A stretch of DNA of 12,498 bases from Methylophilaceae bacterium. GTDB lineage: Bacteria; Pseudomonadota; Gammaproteobacteria; Burkholderiales; Methylophilaceae. Numbering within the stretch: position 1 is the first letter of the stretch; each line of letters begins with the position of its first letter. Made by a program: the position numbers and the translations under genes. The notes below the pieces were generated by a model. The model saw nothing but the letters and a program-made list of their open reading frames with translations. It was not told the origin of the DNA and ran no database searches. Of this stretch, positions 6,935 to 12,498 are shown one piece after another. The DNA is taken from positions 1 to 12,498 of the forward strand of contig JADGRN010000027.1 in NCBI GenBank assembly GCA_017880825.1, written 5' to 3'.

Positions 6935-7642
6935 TCAACTCTGCTTGTCATTTTCTAGTTGAGCCCACAGACATCCGCCACTTTTGCTCAGACCATCGAG
7001 GTATTGTCGATGCGCTACCAGCTCTTCTGCGTCGGCTTGAATCACCGGCAAAGGCTGCGAACGCACCACAGGCTGGCCGTCATCTGAAACCTGCGGCTTA
7101 TCCAGCATATCCATCATCAGGCTCTCTTGGCCGCGCGTCATCGCCAGGTAGACATCCGCCAGCAATTCGGCATCGAGCAAGGCGCCGTGCAAGGTTCGCT
7201 TCGAGTTATCGATGCCGTAATAGTTGCACAGTGCGTTGAGATTGTTACGCTGACCCGGTCGCATCTCTTTGGCCATTTTTAAGGTATCAACTATGCTTGC
7301 ACAGGCTTCCTGGATCGGCTTGCGGCTGATCTGCCCCAACTCGTGGTTAAGGAAGCCAACATCAAATGGCGCGTTATGTATCACCAGCTCAGAATTCGCC
7401 ACAAAATCCAGCAACTCATCCACCACATCGCCAAAGCGCGGCTTGTCCTGCAGGAACTCCAAGGTGATACCGTGGATTTCCTGCGCGGCCGGATCAATCT
7501 CCCGTTCCGGATTGAGGTAAGCGTGAAAGTGATTGCGCGTCAGGCGACGGTTAATCACTTCAACCGCAGCGATTTCAATAATGCGATGGCCTTGCTCCGG
7601 GTATAGGCCGGTGGTTTCAGTATCAAGAAATATCTGCCGCAT
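6935..7642 (-). CDS. dnaQ: DNA polymerase III epsilon subunit (3'-5' proofreading exonuclease)
   Basis: DnaQ supplies the proofreading exonuclease of the replicative polymerase III core. The 235-residue protein has the DEDDh motifs in order: D7 and E9 (FLDTETTGL), D94 (HNAPFDVGFLN), H152 and D157 (HGALLDAELLADVYL). After the exonuclease domain comes QESLMMD (from residue 172), at the place of the beta-clamp motif in E. coli epsilon, then a linker and a C-terminal segment likely to bind the alpha subunit. The length is close to E. coli's 243. Its ATG follows the rnhA stop with no spacing (TAGATG). In E. coli rnhA and dnaQ are divergent; here they run in the same direction, and rfbB follows immediately. 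Confidence 0.96.
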   Translation of the reverse strand: MRQIFLDTETTGLYPEQGHRIIEIAAVEVINRRLTRNHFHAYLNPEREIDPAAQEIHGITLEFLQDKPRFGDVVDELLDFVANSELVIHNAPFDVGFLNHELGQISRKPIQEACASIVDTLKMAKEMRPGQRNNLNALCNYYGIDNSKRTLHGALLDAELLADVYLAMTRGQESLMMDMLDKPQVSDDGQPVVRSQPLPVIQADAEELVAHRQYLDGLSKSGGCLWAQLENDKQS

Positions 7643-8104
7643 CTAGATTACCGTTTTGTTCATATATGCTTCCGCACCGCGGTTTGCCAAGGTATCTGCA
7701 CGTTCGTTACCTGCGTCACCGGCATGCCCTTTGACCCAAATCCATTCGATAGTGTGCTGCTGGGCCAGTTCATCCAGGCGTCGCCATAGATCTTCATTCT
7801 TTACTGGTTTTTTATCACTGGTGCGCCAACCGCGCGCTTTCCAGTTGTGTATCCATTCGCTGATGCCCTGCAACACGTATTTGGAATCAGTGTGGATGCG
7901 TGCCTGACACGAGCGCTTCAAAGCTTCCAATGCGCGAATCGCAGCGGTTAGCTCCATGCGATTATTGGTCGTCAATTCCTCGCCGCCGAACAATTCTTTT
8001 TCACGTCCATCAAAGCTAAGCCAGACGCCCCAACCACCTGGGCCGGGATTACCTTTGCATGCGCCATCAGCATAAATTTCAACTAAATCAGACTTACTGT
8101 TCAT
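7643..8104 (-). CDS. rnhA: Ribonuclease HI
   Basis: RNase HI cleaves the RNA strand of RNA:DNA hybrids, removing R-loops and primers. The 153-residue protein matches E. coli RnhA with a constant offset of three. The catalytic residues are D13 ([16 protein letters not shown]), E51 (NNRMEL), D73 (HTDSKYV) and D137 (NERADTLA), and the active-site loop histidine is H127 ([10 protein letters not shown]). The basic handle region is present ([20 protein letters not shown]). The start ATG at 8104 lies inside the end of the methyltransferase gene (11-bp overlap) without a clear Shine-Dalgarno, suggesting coupled translation. The TAG stop abuts the dnaQ ATG. Confidence 0.97.
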   Translation of the reverse strand: MNSKSDLVEIYADGACKGNPGPGGWGVWLSFDGREKELFGGEELTTNNRMELTAAIRALEALKRSCQARIHTDSKYVLQGISEWIHNWKARGWRTSDKKPVKNEDLWRRLDELAQQHTIEWIWVKGHAGDAGNERADTLANRGAEAYMNKTVI

Positions 8105-8837
8105 GAATAATTTTCTGGCTTTGTGTTTTTTGTGAGAGGGTTTTTTGTGAAGGCGCAGGCATCAAACCCCGCTTCATTTTTGCATTATTCCAATGCGGGC
8201 GTATCAAGGTCATCCCGCTGACACGCTTTTTGGCAACCACAAAGTATACCCCACCCATCATCGGCCACCAGCGATCACCGGCTTTATCCATGAATTGAAA
8301 CCTGTTAAGCCAGGATGGCTTTGACAGGGGCGGCAGATAACAACTCATGCGCCCGGCCACCACTTCAAACCCCAGCAGTGCAAGCCAGTCCTTGATGCGC
8401 AGCAAAGACAAGAAACGCCCGTGCCAAGGATATTGTTTGTTCCTGGCGAACAAGCGCCGCAGTCCCCACAGGCTAATCGGATTAAATCCGCTGATGATCA
8501 TGTGACCCTCAGGAACCAGAATGCGCTCCGCTTCACGCAGGGCCTGGTGTGGGTTGTCGCAGAATTCGAGCTGGTGTGGCAATAATAATAAGTCGATGCT
8601 GCTCGAAGCAAAAGGCAGCAGGCTGGATTCGCATCGCACCAGACCATCGTTAACATCAGCGTGGCATCGAAATGGCATGCGGCTGTGTGCCAGAAAATCG
8701 GCATTCAGCATACCGAGCTGCAACGCATTAAAACCGAATATATCGCTGACAGCGGCGTCATAAAGCGCCTGCTCCCGTGCTTGCAGGTAGCAACCCAAGG
8801 CTGATGTCAGCCATTCTTGATGATTATGTATTGACAT
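8094..8837 (-). CDS. Class I SAM-dependent methyltransferase-like protein (YafS-type context)
   Basis: A 247-residue protein related to type 11 methyltransferases, placed as E. coli yafS is, between gloB and rnhA. Visible family features are the acidic strand end [38 protein letters not shown], and a C-terminal FVVAKKR strand. The glycine-rich SAM loop (motif I, normally GxGxG) is replaced by a stretch reading [11 protein letters not shown], so methyl transfer cannot be assumed. The substrate is unknown. The last 20 or so residues are a low-complexity tail with repeats [15 protein letters not shown] encoded by an 11-bp direct repeat. The ATG at 8837 has AGGCGG just upstream. It is first in the operon running through rnhA, dnaQ and the rhamnose genes, and its end overlaps rnhA by 11 bp. 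Confidence 0.87.
   Translation of the reverse strand: MSIHNHQEWLTSALGCYLQAREQALYDAAVSDIFGFNALQLGMLNADFLAHSRMPFRCHADVNDGLVRCESSLLPFASSSIDLLLLPHQLEFCDNPHQALREAERILVPEGHMIISGFNPISLWGLRRLFARNKQYPWHGRFLSLLRIKDWLALLGFEVVAGRMSCYLPPLSKPSWLNRFQFMDKAGDRWWPMMGGVYFVVAKKRVSGMTLIRPHWNNAKMKRGLMPAPSQKTLSQKTQSQKIIHEQ
8125..8150 (-). repeat. 15-bp-period direct repeat with A6 tracts at the methyltransferase 3' end
   Basis: An exact 11-bp repeat, GTTTTTTGTGA on the plus strand, occurs at 8125-8135 and 8140-8150, giving a 15-bp period. On the coding (minus) strand each copy contains six adenines and encodes SQKT, producing the pentapeptide repeats SQKTL and SQKTQ; a degenerate third unit, SQKII, follows. The homopolymers and tandem copies are prone to slippage. 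They lie about 20-45 bp before the rnhA start codon. Confidence 0.8.
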
Positions 8838-8859
8838 TTGCCGCCTAACAACAAAGTAT
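8831..8859 (+). promoter_or_regulatory. Candidate gloB promoter
   Basis: A perfect -35 hexamer TTGACA at 8831-8836 is followed after 17 bp by the weak -10 AAGTAT at 8854-8859. The predicted start is near 8866, immediately before the gloB ATG at 8867. The -35 overlaps the ATG of the divergent methyltransferase gene (8835-8837). The weak -10 keeps confidence low. Confidence 0.35.
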
Positions 8860-8866
8860 CCAGTCT

Positions 8867-9634
8867 ATGCTGGAAATTTTTCCCATCCCCGCTTTCAGGG
8901 ACAACTACTTCTGGTTACTGCAGCGTGGCAAACACGCAGCCGTGGTCGACCCGGGCGACGCAGCGCCAGTGATTCGCGTGCTGGAAAACCGCGGTCTTAT
9001 TCTGGACACCATTCTCATCACTCATCACCACTCAGACCATATTGGCGGTGTGCCAGAGTTACTTAACTTGTATCGGTCTAAAGTCTACGCACCGCTGAAA
9101 GAACAATATGATTTTGCTCATCAGGCGGTTAAGGAAGGCGACGCAATCCACCTTGAAACGCTGGACTTGCAATTAGGCATACTCGAGCTTCCCGGCCATA
9201 CCTTAGGGCATGTGGCTTATTATGGCGCAAATTCCCTGTTCTGTGGCGACACCCTGTTTGGCTGCGGCTGCGGGCGATTGTTCGAGGGCACACATCAACA
9301 ACTGTTCGCTTCATTACAGAAGCTGGCCAAACTCCCCAGTGAGACTGCGGTGTATTGCGCACACGAATACACCGAACACAATATCCGGTTTGCCCGCACA
9401 CTGGACCCGCAAAATGCTGCACTGGCCTCTCGTCAGAAAGATGCAGCACAACTACGAGAGGCTGATAAACCAACCCTGCCATCCACGATTGGACTGGAAC
9501 TGGAAACTAATCCTTTTCTACGTTGCCACACTGCCAGCATAAAGGCAGCGGCTGGGTTATACGAGACAAGTCCGCGCCAAATAGAACCGGAGCAGGTTTT
9601 TGGCGTTATAAGGGAGATGAGAAATCAATACTGA
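8867..9634 (+). CDS. gloB: Hydroxyacylglutathione hydrolase (glyoxalase II)
   Basis: Glyoxalase II hydrolyses S-D-lactoylglutathione to D-lactate and glutathione, completing cytoplasmic methylglyoxal detoxification. The 255-residue protein has a metallo-beta-lactamase fold with the dinuclear metal site THHHSDH (H53, H55, D57, H58), H111 (GHTLGH), the bridging D128 (CGDTLFGCGCGRLFEGT) and H166 (CAHEYTEHNIRFA). The C-terminal helical domain with NPFLRC is the substrate-binding part specific to glyoxalase II. The length is usual. The ATG at 8867 starts the conserved MLEIFPIPAFRDNYFWL. No Shine-Dalgarno is evident. It is divergent from the methyltransferase gene and upstream of mltD, a neighbourhood also found in E. 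coli. Confidence 0.97.
   Translation: MLEIFPIPAFRDNYFWLLQRGKHAAVVDPGDAAPVIRVLENRGLILDTILITHHHSDHIGGVPELLNLYRSKVYAPLKEQYDFAHQAVKEGDAIHLETLDLQLGILELPGHTLGHVAYYGANSLFCGDTLFGCGCGRLFEGTHQQLFASLQKLAKLPSETAVYCAHEYTEHNIRFARTLDPQNAALASRQKDAAQLREADKPTLPSTIGLELETNPFLRCHTASIKAAAGLYETSPRQIEPEQVFGVIREMRNQY
8876..8904 (-). promoter_or_regulatory. Candidate promoter of the methyltransferase-rnhA-dnaQ-rfb operon
   Basis: On the minus strand TTGTCC (8904-8899) and AAAAAT (8881-8876) are separated by 17 bp. Both are imperfect hexamers within the 5' coding region of gloB. Transcription would start near 8869 and reach the methyltransferase ATG after about 30 nt. The 29-bp divergent spacer is too short to hold a full promoter, so the element must overlap gloB wherever exactly it lies. 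Confidence 0.25.
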
Positions 9635-9658
9635 ATCATCATGGTAAGAATGAGGTCT

Positions 9659-9673
9659 AAAGCGGGGCTTTTA
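9659..9673 (+). terminator. Weak hairpin after gloB
   Basis: AAAGC at 9659-9663 can pair with GCTTT at 9667-9671 around a GGG loop, followed by only a short T run. The stem is short and AT-rich at its base, so termination would be partial at best. It lies 25 bp after the gloB stop and just before the candidate mltD promoter. Confidence 0.25.
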
Positions 9674-9674
9674 C

Positions 9675-9704
9675 TTGACGCTAATGCTGCAAATTCGCTA
9701 CCAT
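9675..9704 (+). promoter_or_regulatory. Candidate mltD promoter
   Basis: TTGACG at 9675-9680 and TACCAT at 9699-9704 are separated by 18 bp and match sigma-70 hexamers at five and four positions. The start would be near 9711, about 24 nt before the GTG initiator at 9735. The TTG at 9675 should therefore be read as part of a -35 box, not as a start codon. Confidence 0.4.
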
Positions 9705-9734
9705 CTGCACCTTAGCTATTCAGAAAAACACTCC

Positions 9735-11381
9735 GTGTCCATCAGATATCTGCTAAAGCTGATTTTATTGGCGTTGTTGTTTTCGCTTCCTGCAGTCGCC
9801 GACACCAACGTTGCCGGCGATGAAATTGTCATCATCAACGACAACCCTAGCACTGGTGCGCCTGATGTCGGGATCAGCATTGCTGTCAGCCCTCAGCCCG
9901 ACCCTGTGCTCGGTTATCTACCGGACGTTGATGCAACGACCGCCGCAGTCAGTACGCAAGAAGATGCTTCTGACAACGACGTGGATTTGTGGCAGCGCAT
10001 CAAAAATGGTTACGCCATGCCGGAGACCCAATCTCCCTTTACCGCGAACCATGAATCCTGGTATGCGGCTCGTCCAGAATACGTCAAGCGTATGATAGGC
10101 CGTAGCCAGAAATATCTTTACCACATTGTGGAAGAAGTGGAAAAGCGCGGCATGCCTACCGAGATTGCCCTGCTGCCGATGGTGGAAAGTGCGTTTAATC
10201 CACAGGCTTATTCGCGTAGCAGCGCTTCCGGCATCTGGCAGTTTATGCCATCCACGGGCAAGAATTTCGGTCTCAAACAGAGCTGGTGGGTGGATAACAG
10301 GCGCGATGTCATGGCTGCTACCAATGCCGCACTGACCTACTTGCAGAAACTGCATGTCATGTTTGGCACCTGGGACTTGGCACTGGCCGCCTATAACGCC
10401 GGCGAAGGTACGGTGCAACGTGCGATTGATCGCAATCGCAAGAAAGGTTTACCCACCGACTACGAAAGCCTGCAGCTGCCGCCCGAAACCAGAAACTACG
10501 TGCCCAAGTTACAAGCTGTAAAAAACATCGTTAACAATCCTGAGCAATATGGTTTGAATGTACAGACCATCCCTAACCGTCCTTACTTCACCACTGTTAC
10601 GGTACCACAACAAATTGATGCCCACCTGGCAGCCCAACTGGCCGAAATTTCGTTTGATGAATTCTCATCGCTGAATCCGGAATACAACCGCCCAGTGTTA
10701 ACTGGTGAAGGTAAAAAACACGAAATTTTGCTGCCGGTTGGCGCGGCCGAGACCTTCAATACCAATTTGGCGAATAACAATAAACCGCTGGTCAGCTGGC
10801 AGACTTATCATGCCAAGCGTGGGGAACGTATGCAAAACATCGCGCACAAGTTCGGCATTAGCTTGGCGCAGTTACGCGATGTGAATGATTTACCTGCCGG
10901 CAACAATCTCAAATCAGCTGGTGCCCTACTGGTGCCCAACAATAAGACCGATGCTGATGAACTGTCAGTTGGCGATAATGATACAGCCGTCGCCAATAGC
11001 GAAAACGCCAAGGAAAATGCTGGTGGAAATCCAGATCGTTCTGGCAAACATATCGTCAGACGTGGGGATACTCTGCAAACCGTTGCCCAGCGCTACAAGA
11101 TGAGCAGCAAACAGCTCATGACACAGAATCATCTGAAAAGCCATTATCTAAGGGCCGGACAAGTGCTGATCGTCAATGCGGAAAGCTTTAAATCGGCAGG
11201 CTCTCATGCTGCGCATAACAGCAAAAAAAGCCACTACCTTGTGCGTCGCGGGGACACGCTTGACACTATTGCTCGTAAATTTGATGTGGCCACAGATGAC
11301 CTGCAGCGTTGGAACAACCTCAGTGGCAGTCACATTATTCCAGGACACAAACTCACCATCATCAAACCAGATGCTGCCTAA
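9735..11381 (+). CDS. mltD: MltD-like lytic transglycosylase with three LysM repeats
   Basis: A periplasmic murein lytic transglycosylase that cleaves the MurNAc-GlcNAc bond to form 1,6-anhydroMurNAc ends. From the GTG at 9735 it has 548 residues. A signal peptide is at 1-22 (LLKLILLALLFSLPAVA). The SLT domain spans about 115-235, with catalytic E151 in LLPMVESAFNP, then SASGIWQFMPSTG and LALAAYNAGEGTV. The LysM repeats lie at about 354-401, 438-480 and 499-543; the last two begin HIVRRGDTL and YLVRRGDTL. The GTG is chosen because it places the hydrophobic core directly after a short basic N-region; an ATG at 9684 would give a long polar extension. E. coli MltD is a lipoprotein, but no lipobox cysteine occurs here. 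The peptide-binding protein gene follows after 26 bp. Confidence 0.92.
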   Translation: MSIRYLLKLILLALLFSLPAVADTNVAGDEIVIINDNPSTGAPDVGISIAVSPQPDPVLGYLPDVDATTAAVSTQEDASDNDVDLWQRIKNGYAMPETQSPFTANHESWYAARPEYVKRMIGRSQKYLYHIVEEVEKRGMPTEIALLPMVESAFNPQAYSRSSASGIWQFMPSTGKNFGLKQSWWVDNRRDVMAATNAALTYLQKLHVMFGTWDLALAAYNAGEGTVQRAIDRNRKKGLPTDYESLQLPPETRNYVPKLQAVKNIVNNPEQYGLNVQTIPNRPYFTTVTVPQQIDAHLAAQLAEISFDEFSSLNPEYNRPVLTGEGKKHEILLPVGAAETFNTNLANNNKPLVSWQTYHAKRGERMQNIAHKFGISLAQLRDVNDLPAGNNLKSAGALLVPNNKTDADELSVGDNDTAVANSENAKENAGGNPDRSGKHIVRRGDTLQTVAQRYKMSSKQLMTQNHLKSHYLRAGQVLIVNAESFKSAGSHAAHNSKKSHYLVRRGDTLDTIARKFDVATDDLQRWNNLSGSHIIPGHKLTIIKPDAA

Positions 11382-11407
11382 TACCGGCGTATCAACAGCT
11401 TAGTAGT

Positions 11408-12498
11408 ATGTTCTTTTGCGCGAGATTTTTTCCAAGCCGACTACCAATCCGCCTGCGAGCGCTGGCGATTTTCGGCATCTTTCTCATACTAACCACTGGT
11501 TGCGGTAAGTCCCCAGAAGAGAATTCTGCGGATTTTGACAGAAGCTATCCGGCAGAATCAGGCGGCACCTTGATCGATGCGATGACCGGCGAACCCAGCG
11601 GACTGATTGCCATGATTGCCGGTGAATCTGCCGCTTCCGCCATCGCTTCCAACATCTTCAACAGTCTGCTCAAATATGATAAAAATCTGGAGCTAGAGGG
11701 CGAGCTGGCAAAATCCTGGGATGTGTCGGCCGACCAGAAAACCATCACTTTTCACCTGAAGCCAAATTTGAAGTGGGCAGACGATGCCCCGCTCACCAGC
11801 GCCGATGTGTTATTTACCTGGAAACTGGTAACCGACGACAACACGCGCACTCCGTACGGAGCCGACTTCAAGTTGGTATCCAAGGCTGAAACCCCGGATG
11901 CGCATACTTTTCGCGTGACCTATCAGCAGCCTTATGCCCCCGCACTGGATTCCTGGGCTGGATTACACATACTGCCGGAGCACATACTCAAGGGGCAGGA
12001 CATCAATACCACCACCTTCGCCCGCCACCCGGTAGGAAGCCATTATTACCAGCTGGGAGAATGGCGTAATGGCGAACGTATTTCGCTGGTACGCAACCCT
12101 AACGCCACCCAAGGCCAGGCCCGCATAGATAATTTGGTGTCCCGCTTTATCCCCGATCCAGCCTCGCAATTTCTTGAACTGCTGGCGAATAATATCGACA
12201 CCATGACATTAAGCCCGATTCAGTACGCCCGCATCTTTCCATCAAGACCTGACCTCACTAAAAAGATTGCGCTGTACCATGAGTTGGGCAATGCCTACAC
12301 CTATCTTGGCTTCAACCTCAAACACAAGCCGTTTGATGATGTCCGAGTGCGCCAGGCCATCAATTACGCAGTCGACAAGCAGGAGCTGATAGATGGCGTG
12401 CTACTAGGCCTCGGCGAACCTGTTTCTTCGCCCTACAAGCCCGGTACACGCTGGAGCAACCCCGATCTGCATCCGTATCCCTATAATCCGAAAAAAGC
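11408..12498 (+). CDS. Family 5 extracellular peptide-binding protein (OppA/DppA-like), 3' truncated
   Basis: The frame stays open from the ATG at 11408 to the window edge: 363 codons of a family usually 500-600 long. The N-terminus has a basic region, a hydrophobic stretch (about 16-28) and LTTGCGK with C32 as a likely lipidation site. Position -3 is Thr, not the usual Leu, so the lipobox is imperfect. Family 5 blocks follow: ITFHLKPNLKWADDAPLTSA with DVLFTWK (about 112-140), the HPVGSHYYQLGEW block near 207, and VRQAINYAVDKQELI near 312. Such proteins deliver oligopeptides, nickel or other solutes to an ABC permease. The ligand cannot be read from sequence. Placement 26 bp after mltD suggests an operon and possibly cell-wall peptide uptake (inference). 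No clear Shine-Dalgarno is seen. Confidence 0.9.
   Translation, partial: MFFCARFFPSRLPIRLRALAIFGIFLILTTGCGKSPEENSADFDRSYPAESGGTLIDAMTGEPSGLIAMIAGESAASAIASNIFNSLLKYDKNLELEGELAKSWDVSADQKTITFHLKPNLKWADDAPLTSADVLFTWKLVTDDNTRTPYGADFKLVSKAETPDAHTFRVTYQQPYAPALDSWAGLHILPEHILKGQDINTTTFARHPVGSHYYQLGEWRNGERISLVRNPNATQGQARIDNLVSRFIPDPASQFLELLANNIDTMTLSPIQYARIFPSRPDLTKKIALYHELGNAYTYLGFNLKHKPFDDVRVRQAINYAVDKQELIDGVLLGLGEPVSSPYKPGTRWSNPDLHPYPYNPKK

Noticed and set aside
1..7642. Cluster of nucleases (Orn, RNase HI, DnaQ) as a defence system
   Set aside because: All three are standard housekeeping enzymes with complete family motifs where visible, in different transcription units; no partner gene suggests defence.
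9675..9734. TTG at 9675 or ATG at 9684 as the mltD start
   Set aside because: These put a polar 17-20 residue stretch before the signal peptide, and the TTG coincides with a likely -35 box. GTG at 9735 gives a normal signal peptide.
9918..10418. 166-codon open frame antisense to mltD
   Set aside because: No family features and opposite the conserved SLT domain; a shadow frame.
1..12498. Mobile elements, CRISPR arrays, tRNA or rRNA genes
   Set aside because: No transposase or integrase frames, no regularly spaced repeats, and no cloverleaf-like or rRNA-like sequence was seen on either strand.

Overview
This 12.5 kb window looks like chromosomal, mostly housekeeping DNA from a Gram-negative proteobacterium, probably a betaproteobacterium (perhaps Nitrosomonadales/Gallionellaceae-like). 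That placement is inference. It rests on the protein character, the moderate GC by eye, the gene neighbourhood (an SAM-methyltransferase, rnhA and dnaQ next to gloB and mltD) and the QueD type with the N-terminal motif FDAGHRIPSHKSQCRNLHGH. Genes fill almost the whole window. There are no tRNA or rRNA genes, no insertion sequence, no CRISPR array, and no gene-free stretch above about 110 bases.

Layout. (1) 1-405, minus: 5' portion of orn (oligoribonuclease), running off the left edge. (2) 515-2996, plus: a probable operon of an M48/Ste24-like membrane metalloprotease, a small secreted monohaem cytochrome c, and the ribosome-assembly GTPase RsgA. (3) 3056-3496, plus: queD, whose extended -10 promoter sits directly against its start codon. 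(4) 8837 down to 3497, minus: seven nearly seamless genes in transcription order: methyltransferase, rnhA, dnaQ, rfbB, rfbA, rfbC, rfbD. Junctions overlap or lie within a few bases, so the complete dTDP-L-rhamnose pathway is attached to a DNA replication/repair gene group. (5) 8867 to the right edge, plus: gloB (glyoxalase II), an MltD-like lytic transglycosylase with three LysM repeats, and the first 363 codons of a family 5 peptide-binding lipoprotein.

How the genes relate. RfbB, RfbA, RfbC and RfbD (RmlBACD) supply all four enzymes from glucose-1-phosphate to dTDP-L-rhamnose for surface polysaccharide. RNase HI and DnaQ epsilon act in RNA:DNA hybrid removal and replication proofreading. 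The MltD-like enzyme cuts peptidoglycan, and the adjacent peptide-binding protein could recover released peptides (inference).

I did not find a convincing new defence, mobile or biosynthetic system. The points most worth a second look are local: a predicted leaderless queD mRNA, the rhamnose cassette fused to the rnhA-dnaQ operon, a cytochrome c with no distal methionine ligand, a methyltransferase with a degenerate SAM loop and a repeat-rich tail overlapping rnhA, and an MltD without a lipobox.
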